Shown here: positions 1-6,035 of the stretch, piece after piece | Layout of the letters: each line of letters begins with the position of its first letter | Numbering within the stretch: the stretch's first letter is position 1 | Source: an uncultured Collinsella sp. | Lineage (GTDB): Bacteria; Actinomycetota; Coriobacteriia; Coriobacteriales; Coriobacteriaceae | Direction: 5' to 3' | Length of the DNA: 15,124 nt | NCBI GenBank assembly: GCA_902492855.1 | Contig: CABUMU010000043.1 | Span: forward strand, 1-15,124 | Program-made: the position numbers and the translations under genes | Notes under the pieces: generated by a model | What the model was told of the DNA's origin: nothing | The model's input: the letters and a program-made list of their open reading frames with translations, nothing else | Databases searched by the model: none

Positions 1-267
1 GAGCCCGCTGCGGCGAGCCGCCCCGCGACTGATGTAACCAAGCGTGCCGTCGTGCTTGAGCTTTGAGCCCACCACGCGTTTGCGGCCCCACAGCGAGGAC
101 TCTGCCTGCATTGCCAAGCGGGTGCTTGCCGAAGGATAGCCGTATTTAGTGCGCTTGAACGAGCCATCAAACCCCGAGGCGTGTTTGCCCCACGTCACCG
201 ATGTCGTGCGTCGGTTAACCGGCGCGGCGCTCCGCCTTCTGCGGCTCGGTTTTGAAGTCTCAGCCAT
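1..267 (-). CDS. Unrecognised basic protein, N-terminal part only
   Basis: An open frame on the minus strand gives 89 codons without a stop before the window edge, so the C-terminus is missing. The N-terminus is very basic and Ser/Arg-rich (MAETSKPSRRRR), followed by a segment with scattered Trp, Gly, Lys and Arg. There is no signal peptide and no membrane segment in the visible part. I do not recognise a family. The ATG at 267 has only a weak, closely spaced GAGGG before it; an in-frame GTG four codons upstream is an alternative start. It lies 84 bases downstream of the regulator gene on the same strand and could be read from it or from its own promoter. The open frame and matching strand support a gene, but the product is unknown. 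Confidence 0.5.
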   Translation of the reverse strand, partial: MAETSKPSRRRRSAAPVNRRTTSVTWGKHASGFDGSFKRTKYGYPSASTRLAMQAESSLWGRKRVVGSKLKHDGTLGYISRGAARRSGL

Positions 268-351
268 ATGCCCTCGCACGCCGTAACCAAATCGAAACAA
301 TAACGCTTTGGACTGTAGCACACGCGTCGTGCGCGGTCACGGGCGCCTCGC

Positions 352-1569
352 TCAACGGTCATCGTCCTTCAGCAAGCGCCACAGCGTTGTACGGCTTATG
401 CCCAGCACCTCCGCCGCACGGGTTCGGTTGCCGTGGAGATGATCTACAACCAGATGCGCGATATCTCGCTCGGTATCGGCCAGCGGTCGCAGGATATACA
501 GGTCGCTTTCGAGCGTCGGGGCGCCAAAGGCTGCGGTCTTAATCACGTCCTCTTGGGCGAGCACTTCCTCCGCCACAGCGCGGTCCACCGCGCCCGCCCC
601 CACCAATATATACAGTCGTTCCGAGACCTCGCGGAGCTGCAGATAATTGCGCGGCCAGCGGTAAGCATCGAGCGTCTTCGTCGCCGCGGAAGACAGCGTG
701 GGCGCTGCCGTCCCAAATGCGTCAGCGAGATATTCCAAATAGCGCGCAACCTTCGTCGACGCGGCTCCCTGCTCGGCGATTGCCGGCGCCACGCTCACCG
801 CACAGGCGAAGCGCTCGGTCACAAAGGCGGCTTGATCACTTTCGCTGCCGCCCGGCATGTCATTCGCCGTCAGCACCACATGGCAGCGCGTCGCCAACGC
901 GGTGTCGGCCATCGTGGAGACCAGCTCGCGGAGGCGCTGGGGGCCAACCGCGTTCCAGCCCTCGATGCAAAGGGTCAGCCCCGTTTGGAACAACGGCGAT
1001 TCGGCGCTTTTGAGCACATGGCGCCAACCGCGCTCGGTGAGCTCATCGAGCGCAACGGAAACAAAGGGCTGATCGGCAAAAGGACCGTCCAGGTAGAGGC
1101 GCTTGGCGATCTCGACCTGACCCGCGCCCAGCTCGCCCTCGAGCATAAGGGGCACACCGCGCGCGTAGCTCTCGACGACCGGCGCAGCCACTGAAGCCGC
1201 TCCCTCAACGATGCCGTACGCGCTCGATTCGTAGCGGACCTCAACTTCGTCGGCGTTGAGCCACTCGATGCCCGCATGCGCCGCGGCACCGCGCACCTCG
1301 CGGACCACGACAACCCAAAGCCCCCCGCCCTCTTTGTCGGTGGGGCGAACGGTCAGGCTCAGGCGCGTACCCTCACGCCCCATAACCAGACGCGCGCCGT
1401 CTCCTATACGGTCGAGACGCTCAGCAACAAAAGCCGCCACATCCCGCTCAAGCGCCGCGTCATTCATGGTCGAGATCGCGACGTCCCCACGCGCATCGAT
1501 CGCCAATGCCGAGGCCCCGGCAGCAGCCAGGGCCTCGGTCAAGATGTTCAGCTTGGCATCGCTATCCAT
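352..1569 (-). CDS. Fis-type HTH transcriptional regulator with degenerate NtrC-like AAA+ domain
   Basis: The 405-residue product resembles the sigma-54 activator family in its C-terminal two thirds. A Walker A-like stretch at residues 145-153 (GELGAGQVE) has Gln where the nucleotide-binding Lys should be. The Walker B position near 198-204 reads LTLCIEG instead of the usual hydrophobic run ending in Asp-Glu. No GAFTGA loop is present. The family's late segment survives as YRWPRNYLQLREVSER (303-318), and residues 366-401 form a Fis-type helix-turn-helix. The first 100 or so residues form an unassigned sensory region. I chose the start at 1569 because AGGGG lies about eight bases upstream; the frame stays open further 5' but without such a site. 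Actinobacteria generally lack RpoN, so this protein probably binds DNA and controls sigma-70 promoters without ATP hydrolysis (inference). Its target is unknown. Confidence 0.8.
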   Translation of the reverse strand: MDSDAKLNILTEALAAAGASALAIDARGDVAISTMNDAALERDVAAFVAERLDRIGDGARLVMGREGTRLSLTVRPTDKEGGGLWVVVVREVRGAAAHAGIEWLNADEVEVRYESSAYGIVEGAASVAAPVVESYARGVPLMLEGELGAGQVEIAKRLYLDGPFADQPFVSVALDELTERGWRHVLKSAESPLFQTGLTLCIEGWNAVGPQRLRELVSTMADTALATRCHVVLTANDMPGGSESDQAAFVTERFACAVSVAPAIAEQGAASTKVARYLEYLADAFGTAAPTLSSAATKTLDAYRWPRNYLQLREVSERLYILVGAGAVDRAVAEEVLAQEDVIKTAAFGAPTLESDLYILRPLADTERDIAHLVVDHLHGNRTRAAEVLGISRTTLWRLLKDDDR

Positions 1570-1621
1570 GATTTGCCCCTGTCCGCGGCGACATGCAACC
1601 GACGACGGTCGCACGACCGAG

Positions 1622-1639
1622 TGTTTCAAAATTGAACGA
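1622..1639. promoter_or_regulatory. Candidate operator upstream of the Fis-type regulator
   Basis: TGTTTCA, four bases (AAAT), then TGAACGA form an imperfect inverted repeat; the second half matches the complement of the first at 5 of 7 positions. TGTTTCA/TGAAACA-type sites are typical of Fis-HTH regulators such as PrpR and RocR relatives. The site is about 53 bases upstream of the regulator start. A minus-strand TATAGT (complement of 1655-1660) lies just upstream and could be the -10 box, but no good -35 is visible. Autoregulation is inferred. Confidence 0.35.
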
Positions 1640-1694
1640 TATTGCTCACCAAACACTATAGGGCAGAAAGCGCCGTCCTGCGAGTATAGGTGTT

Positions 1695-1786
1695 GCCCCG
1701 CATCGCCATCCTGGCGGGGCGATAAGAGCTCTTCGGGACTTATAAACCTGCGGACAAGCCATACCCGCAAGAGCTCCTATCGCTCC
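1695..1786 (-). other. Structured intergenic region (two hairpins) between yeiH-like gene and regulator
   Basis: Two inverted repeats lie in this 266-base gene-free gap. The larger pairs 1716-1731 with 1771-1786: 16 positions with two mismatches, one of which becomes a G-U pair in the minus-strand RNA. Its loop contains a smaller TGCGG/CCGCA stem. The second pairs GCCCCGC (1695-1701) with GCGGGGC (1714-1720). The arms share bases at 1716-1720, so the two hairpins compete. No U-tract follows either, so this is not a standard intrinsic terminator. It could be a 3' end structure for the upstream gene or an attenuator-like leader for the regulator. Confidence 0.4.
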
Positions 1787-1835
1787 ACCGCAAGCATGCG
1801 CTCACCAGCACGCAGCACGCAAACAAGCTGCTTCT

Positions 1836-2870
1836 CTACCAGATTCCCAGTACGTGTTGCATTCCCAAACTCATGCACGCAATGCCAATCCAGCAGCAAA
1901 AGCCCAGCGCGATGGGCTTGCCGCCCTTTTTGACCAGCTCAACGATATCGGTATTAAAACCAATAGCCGCCATGGCCATCACGATAAAGAACTTCGACAG
2001 CTCCTTGATGGGCGCCGTAAAGGACGCGGGAAGCTGAAACACCGTGGTGATCACGCTCGCCAGCACAAAGAACAGCACGAACATGGGAAACGCGCGTTTA
2101 AGCGAGAACGTGCTTTTGGCGTCGCCGCCGGCCTTGCGCGCCAGATGCATCTGCCAGCATGCGAGGACCAACGTGATGGGAATAATGGCCAGCGTCCTGG
2201 TGAGCTTGACCACCGTGGCGCTCTCGAGCACATTGGCGCCGGGATGCATGCTGTCCCAAGCGCTCGCCGCAGCCGTTACGGACGAGGTGTCGTTGATGGC
2301 GGTACCGGCAAACAGGCCAAAGCCCTCGTTGGTCAGCCCAAGCATGCCGCCGAGCGTCGGAAACACGAGCGCCGCGATAACGTTAAACAGGAAGATGACC
2401 GAAATGGCCTGGGCAATCTCGCGATCGTCGGCATCGATGACGGGTGCGGTCGCAGCGATGGCCGAACCGCCGCAAATCGACGAACCCACACCCACAAGCG
2501 TCGCGATCTTGCCCGGTACGTTCATGACGCGGCAGAGCACAAAGGCGATGACAAGCGAGGTCGAGATTGTCGCCACGATAATCGGCAGCGACTGGGCGCC
2601 CTTGGACAGAATCTGGGAGAGGTTCATGCCAAAGCCAAGCAGGATAACCGCGTACTGCAAGACTTTTTTGGACGTATAGGTAACGCCGGCGGCGAGCGGT
2701 TCGCGACGATTCTTGGGAAAGACGAGCGCCAGGACCATGCCAAAGAGGATGGCAAATACCGGCCCGCCGACCACCTCAATCTGTTTGCCGAGCAACGTCG
2801 CGGGGATAGCGATGATCAGGCAGAACAAGACGCCTTTCCAGCGCTCGCGTACGATATTTGCCAGTTGCAT
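1836..2870 (-). CDS. YeiH-family integral membrane protein (putative sulfate exporter family)
   Basis: The 344-residue protein is a hydrophobic multi-spanning membrane protein, probably with about ten helices. It carries hallmarks of the YeiH/Cons_hypoth698 family: a GGPVFAILFGM segment near the N-terminus, a central SSICGGSAIAATAPVI stretch followed by DADDREIAQAISVIFLFN, and GLFAGTAINDTSSVTAAAS. Length matches the family's usual 330-350 residues. Members are often annotated as putative sulfate exporters, but the substrate is poorly established. The start at 2870 has a good AGAAGGA site about seven bases upstream. The gene is divergent from the GntR/FCD regulator, which is therefore a plausible controller. 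Its 3' end is followed by a structured gap before the Fis-type regulator on the same strand, so those two genes could be partly cotranscribed. Confidence 0.9.
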   Translation of the reverse strand: MQLANIVRERWKGVLFCLIIAIPATLLGKQIEVVGGPVFAILFGMVLALVFPKNRREPLAAGVTYTSKKVLQYAVILLGFGMNLSQILSKGAQSLPIIVATISTSLVIAFVLCRVMNVPGKIATLVGVGSSICGGSAIAATAPVIDADDREIAQAISVIFLFNVIAALVFPTLGGMLGLTNEGFGLFAGTAINDTSSVTAAASAWDSMHPGANVLESATVVKLTRTLAIIPITLVLACWQMHLARKAGGDAKSTFSLKRAFPMFVLFFVLASVITTVFQLPASFTAPIKELSKFFIVMAMAAIGFNTDIVELVKKGGKPIALGFCCWIGIACMSLGMQHVLGIW

Positions 2871-3033
2871 ATGGGATTCCTTCTTTCTATTTCACGTTTG
2901 CGACGGCTTATGATACGGCAACATTGAGCGCAGCCTTGCGCAAACACAGACTAAGATGCCGCAATAGTTCTCAGGCAACAGCCGAATTACCCACCGCGGA
3001 GAGCTGATTCGCGGCATAATTAACAACTGACAT
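2871..3033. promoter_or_regulatory. Divergent promoter region between the YeiH-family and GntR genes
   Basis: For the minus-strand transporter, TATCAT (complement of 2910-2915) is a good -10 candidate, 40 bases before the start codon. For the plus-strand regulator, CATAAT at 3015-3020 is a good -10 candidate and lies only 13 bases before the first ATG. Neither has a convincing -35. A TTGCGCAA palindrome lies in the middle near 2936-2943. A shared regulator site is likely in this arrangement, but no clear GntR-type operator can be pinned down. Confidence 0.4.
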
Positions 3034-3765
3034 ATGAGTTTGATAGAACAGTTGCGAGGCGCTATGGAAGAATCGATGCACGTCGGCGAGCAGGAAACGA
3101 GCCTACAGGACCAGTCCTACCACACCATTCGACGCAAAATCGTCTACCTGGACTACAAGCCGGGCGAAAAGCTGGGCGTCAAGCAACTTTGCGATGACCT
3201 GGATATGGGTCGCACGCCCGTGCGCGAAGCTTTGGTTCGCTTGGCGCAGGAAGGCCTGGTGCGCACCGTGCCCCAGAGTGGCACCTACGTCTCACCCATC
3301 AACCTCACCCTTGCCGAGAGTGCCTGTTACATCCGCGAGCATCTGGAAAAGCAGGTGATCGTGGAGTGCTGTGCGCGCGCCACCTCGGCAGGCATCGAGC
3401 AGCTCGACCGCGCCATCGCGCTGCAGGAAAAGGCCATGGCCGATGAGGATCGCATCGGCTTCTTTTTGAGCGACAACCTCATGCATCACATGATTTTTAG
3501 CATCGCATGTCGCAGCACCGTGTGGTCGTGGCTCGAAGAGACCAATGCCGACCTGGAGCGCTTCCGCTGGCTGCGCGCCGCCACGCAGGTTCTCGACAAT
3601 CAGGACATCGTGAACGAGCACAAGCAGATTCGCCGCGCTATCGCCGGTCGCGACCCCATCGAAGCGAGCTTTTTGGTCAGTAAGCACCTGCACATGATGT
3701 TCCGCAACCAAACCGAGGTTCTGGACCAGTTCCCCGAGTACTTCGAGACCAGCAAGCTCCGCTAA
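3034..3765 (+). CDS. GntR-family transcriptional regulator, FadR/FCD subfamily
   Basis: The 243-residue product has an N-terminal winged helix (about residues 25-86, with MGRTPVREALVRLAQEGLV as the recognition region) and a C-terminal all-helical FCD effector domain (about 95-225). The FCD metal-site residues are recognisable as Asp147, His151, His196 and His218. Such proteins sense small organic acids or sugar acids and usually repress adjacent genes; the effector here is unknown. The ATG at 3034 has no clear ribosome site and is very close to a -10 box. In-frame ATGs at 3064 (GAGG upstream) and 3076 (GGAAG five bases upstream) are credible alternatives that keep the whole HTH. The gene is divergent from the YeiH-family transporter. 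Its stop codon overlaps copy 1 of the dispersed hairpin repeat. Confidence 0.88.
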   Translation: MSLIEQLRGAMEESMHVGEQETSLQDQSYHTIRRKIVYLDYKPGEKLGVKQLCDDLDMGRTPVREALVRLAQEGLVRTVPQSGTYVSPINLTLAESACYIREHLEKQVIVECCARATSAGIEQLDRAIALQEKAMADEDRIGFFLSDNLMHHMIFSIACRSTVWSWLEETNADLERFRWLRAATQVLDNQDIVNEHKQIRRAIAGRDPIEASFLVSKHLHMMFRNQTEVLDQFPEYFETSKLR

Positions 3766-3816
3766 CCTGCCAAAAAGGGACAGGTTTATTTTGGCAGGTT
3801 TTATCTGGGCAAATGC
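3764..3816 (+). repeat. Dispersed hairpin repeat, copy 1
   Basis: This 53-base element begins inside the stop codon of the GntR gene. AACCTGCCAAAA (3764-3775) pairs perfectly with TTTTGGCAGGTT (3789-3800) across a 13-base loop, followed by TTATCTGGG and AAATGC. Closely matching copies occur at 8963-9015 (plus) and 5935-5986 (minus). The loop contains a second CAGGTT, so the 5' arm has two possible partners. The short T-rich tail could give weak termination. Confidence 0.9.
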
Positions 3817-3819
3817 AAC

Positions 3820-3853
3820 AAGGCCCGGCTCCGCTGCAACGGAGCCGGGCCTT
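3820..3853. terminator. Intrinsic terminator between GntR gene and glmS
   Basis: AAGGCCCGGCTCCG (3820-3833) and its exact complement (3840-3853) form a 14-bp GC-rich stem with a six-base loop. It lies between two convergent genes. Read on the minus strand it is followed by TTGTTGCATTTG, so it mainly serves glmS; no T-run follows on the plus strand. Confidence 0.85.
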
Positions 3854-3876
3854 GGTCGCTAGAACGGCGGAACCAA

Positions 3877-5724
3877 CTATTCCACGGTCACGCTCTTAGC
3901 GAGGTTTCGGGGCTGATCAACATCGCAGCCGCGCAAGATGGCGACCTCGCGGGCGAGCAGCTGCAGCGGAACGCTCGCCGTGATGGGGCTGAACACGTCG
4001 CGGACGGCCGGCACGCGGATGATGCAGTCGGCGATCTTGTCGATCTCCCCGTCGCCCTCGGTGGCAACGACGATGACCTTGGCGCCGCGCGCCTTGCACT
4101 CCATGAGGTTCGACACGGTCTTGTCGTAGGTGGCACTCTTGGTTGCCACGGCGATGACGGGGAAGCCCGGGTCGATCAGGGCGATGGGGCCGTGCTTCAT
4201 CTCACCGGCGGCGTAGGCCTCGGCGTGCAGGTAGCTGACCTCTTTGAGCTTGAGCGCGCCCTCGTAGGAAATAGCGGCACCCATGCCGCGGCCCACGAAC
4301 AGCGCCGACTGCGCGTCCTTGCACAGCAGGGCAGCCTCATGCACGGCCTCGGTCTGGGTATCCAAAATCCACTGGATCTGCTCGGCCGTATCGGAAAGCT
4401 CGCGGAACAGCATGCGCGCCTGCTTGGTGGTCAAGCGGTACTTGACCTGCGCCAGCAGCAGGGCCAAAAGCGTGAGGCTCACGACCTGGCCGATAAAGCT
4501 CTTGGTCGAGGCGACCGCAATCTCCTTGTTGGCCTTGGTGTAGATGACGCCGTCGCTCTCACGCGCCACGGGGCTGCCCACCACGTTGGTGATGCCGAAG
4601 ACCTTGGCGCCCTTGATGCGCGCGTCTCGAATGGCGGCAAGGGTATCGGCCGTCTCGCCCGACTGGGACACGGCAACGACGAGCGTCGTCGGCGTGATGA
4701 TGGGATTGCGATAACGGAACTCGCTGGCCGCCTCAACCTCGGTGGGGATGCGAGCCCAGCCCTCGATGAGATTCTTAGCAATGAGGCCAGCGTGATAGCT
4801 GGTGCCGCAAGCGATCACGTAGACGCGGTCGATGTCGTTGAGCTCCTCGAGCGAAAGGCCCAGCTCGTCGATGTCGAGCTCGCCGGCCGGCGTCATACGA
4901 CCGACCAGCGTGTCGCGCACGACGCGCGGCTGCTCGTGGATTTCCTTGAGCATAAAGTCGGGATAACCGCCCTTTTCTGCCATGTCCAGGTCCCAGTCGA
5001 TGTGGGTGACCTTGGGCTCGATAACGTTGCCGGCCTCGTCGGTGTACTCGACGCCTGCGGGCGTGAGCTTGGCAAACTGACCGTCCTCGAGCACCACGAC
5101 ATCGCGGGTGGCGTCGATGAGCGCGATGACATCAGAAGCAACATAGGAGCCGGTTTCACCCACACCGACTACGATCGGGGAATCCTTGCGGGCCACGGCG
5201 ATCACGCCGGGCTCGTCAGCGCACACGGCGGCCAGACCATAGGCACCGACCACGTGGGTGCAAGCCTCGCGCACGGAGGCCATCAGGTCGTGCGTCTCGG
5301 CATAAGCCTCTTCGATCAGATGCGCGAAGACCTCGGTATCGGTCTCGCTCTTAAAGTGGTGGCCGCGGTCCTCCAGCTCTTCGCGCAGCTCGGCGAAGTT
5401 CTCGATGATGCCGTTGTGGACGATGGCGATACGACCGTCGCAGCTGGTGTGGGGGTGAGCGTTAACGACGGAGGGCTTGCCGTGGGTGGCCCAACGGGTG
5501 TGGCCGATACCGCAGGTAGCGTCGCTGTCGATGTTGGAAAGCTCGCTCTCCAGGCCCGCGACCTTGCCCACGCGGCGGATGACGTCGAGGTGCGCCGCAG
5601 CGCCCTCGCCCACCTCGAGCGCGACGCCCGAGGAGTCATAGCCGCGATACTCCATACGCTTGAGGCCTGTGACCAGGATGTTCTTTGCAATATCAGAGCC
5701 GGTGTAGCCGACAATTCCGCACAT
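3877..5724 (-). CDS. glmS: Glutamine-fructose-6-phosphate aminotransferase (isomerizing)
   Basis: The cytosolic enzyme makes glucosamine-6-phosphate from fructose-6-phosphate and glutamine, the first step to UDP-GlcNAc for peptidoglycan. The 615-residue protein starts MCGIVGYTG, placing the nucleophile Cys2 at the processed N-terminus; this fixes the start at 5724 although the frame extends further upstream. AAGGGA lies about nine bases before it. The N-terminal glutaminase domain shows HTRWATHG and HNGIIEN. Two SIS domains follow, with ACGTSYHAG and SQSGETADT in the first and GRGMGAAISYEGALKLKE in the second. It ends in the family-typical AKSVTVE. The gene stands alone, with a strong terminator downstream. 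The leader from the likely -10 is only about 70-80 bases, too short for a glmS ribozyme, so control is more likely by the promoter-proximal palindromes. Confidence 0.98.
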   Translation of the reverse strand: MCGIVGYTGSDIAKNILVTGLKRMEYRGYDSSGVALEVGEGAAAHLDVIRRVGKVAGLESELSNIDSDATCGIGHTRWATHGKPSVVNAHPHTSCDGRIAIVHNGIIENFAELREELEDRGHHFKSETDTEVFAHLIEEAYAETHDLMASVREACTHVVGAYGLAAVCADEPGVIAVARKDSPIVVGVGETGSYVASDVIALIDATRDVVVLEDGQFAKLTPAGVEYTDEAGNVIEPKVTHIDWDLDMAEKGGYPDFMLKEIHEQPRVVRDTLVGRMTPAGELDIDELGLSLEELNDIDRVYVIACGTSYHAGLIAKNLIEGWARIPTEVEAASEFRYRNPIITPTTLVVAVSQSGETADTLAAIRDARIKGAKVFGITNVVGSPVARESDGVIYTKANKEIAVASTKSFIGQVVSLTLLALLLAQVKYRLTTKQARMLFRELSDTAEQIQWILDTQTEAVHEAALLCKDAQSALFVGRGMGAAISYEGALKLKEVSYLHAEAYAAGEMKHGPIALIDPGFPVIAVATKSATYDKTVSNLMECKARGAKVIVVATEGDGEIDKIADCIIRVPAVRDVFSPITASVPLQLLAREVAILRGCDVDQPRNLAKSVTVE

Positions 5725-5794
5725 AGGATAAGTCCCTTCGTCCGCTTGACTGCAAAACGTCCACGCACAGGGGGCGCTGAGACGCATAACGTTC

Positions 5795-5807
5795 GAGTAT
5801 TGTACTC
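5795..5807 (-). promoter_or_regulatory. Likely glmS -10 box within a small palindrome
   Basis: The minus strand reads TACAAT (complement of 5799-5804), one base from the TATAAT consensus, 75 bases upstream of the glmS start. It lies inside GAGTA-TTG-TACTC, a perfect 5-bp inverted repeat. The -35 position (about 5822-5827) reads ATATCA, a poor match, which suggests activation or regulation. Confidence 0.5.
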
Positions 5808-5825
5808 ACGCAAACGCAAGCTGAT

Positions 5826-5859
5826 ATACCAGAAGTGGTATCTCAACTTAGATACCACT
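5826..5859. promoter_or_regulatory. Array of three TGGTAT half-sites upstream of glmS
   Basis: ATACCA (5826-5831), TGGTAT (5836-5841) and ATACCA (5852-5857) alternate in orientation. The first pair makes ATACCA-N4-TGGTAT. The second pair extends to a perfect 10-bp inverted repeat, AGTGGTATCT-N6-AGATACCACT (5834-5859). The first dyad overlaps the predicted -35 of glmS. The AGTGGT arms resemble the half-sites of GntR-type amino-sugar regulators (DasR/NagR), but the spacing differs, so the regulator is not identified. Confidence 0.55.
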
Positions 5860-5886
5860 CGATGCACACACGTCCAGCCGGTCCAA

Positions 5887-5921
5887 ACCACCACAAAGGT
5901 ACCTGCCCCCTTCGTGGTGGT
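5887..5921. repeat. Imperfect 13-bp inverted repeat in the glmS-lacI gap
   Basis: ACCACCACAAAGG (5887-5899) pairs with CCTTCGTGGTGGT (5909-5921) with one mismatch and a nine-base loop. No T-run follows on either strand and no gene ends here, so it is not a terminator. It lies 13 bases from the reverse-oriented hairpin repeat and may be another dispersed element. Confidence 0.6.
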
Positions 5922-5934
5922 CGCGCTGGCAACG

Positions 5935-5986
5935 GCGTTTCCCCAGATAAACCTGCCAAAATAAACCTGTCCCTTTTTGGTAGGTT
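5935..5986 (-). repeat. Dispersed hairpin repeat, copy 3 (reverse orientation)
   Basis: The minus strand carries the same element as copies 1 and 2, 52 bases long with one T missing after the 3' arm. The 12-bp stem pairs the complements of 5975-5986 and 5950-5961 with one mismatch; the loop AGGGACAGGTTTA is unchanged. No gene ends here. The extended -10 of the LacI gene begins six bases beyond it. Confidence 0.88.
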
Positions 5987-5991
5987 TGGGA

Positions 5992-6000
5992 TGCTACAAT
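5992..6000 (+). promoter_or_regulatory. Extended -10 promoter of the LacI-family gene
   Basis: TGCTACAAT matches the extended -10 pattern TGnTATAAT with one mismatch, 36 bases before the start codon. No clear -35 is present; the expected position falls inside the hairpin repeat (copy 3). Confidence 0.6.
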
Positions 6001-6035
6001 CTGGCTTGTACTTGAAACGCATCAAAGGGGCCGCT

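Noticed and set aside
1570..1720. Fluoride-type riboswitch suggested by a GGCGATGCGGGGC stretch on the minus strand
   Set aside because: The conserved downstream CTGATGRC...CCTAC part and the pseudoknot partner are absent.
1570..1770. A 67-codon N-terminal extension of the Fis-type regulator
   Set aside because: The frame is open, but a good ribosome site precedes the ATG at 1569, the extension has no recognisable character, and it overlaps the likely promoter and operator.
1854..2927. A 357-codon plus-strand frame opposite the YeiH-family gene
   Set aside because: Its His/Arg-rich, low-information translation is typical of antisense of a membrane protein gene; the minus strand is clearly coding.
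5725..5833. glmS ribozyme/riboswitch in the glmS leader
   Set aside because: The leader after the likely promoter is about 70-80 bases, too short for the ribozyme, and no matching core was seen.
4192..5964. A 590-codon open frame on the plus strand opposite glmS
   Set aside because: It lies antisense to an unmistakable full-length glmS; its translation has no recognisable domain and its openness follows from GC-rich codon bias.
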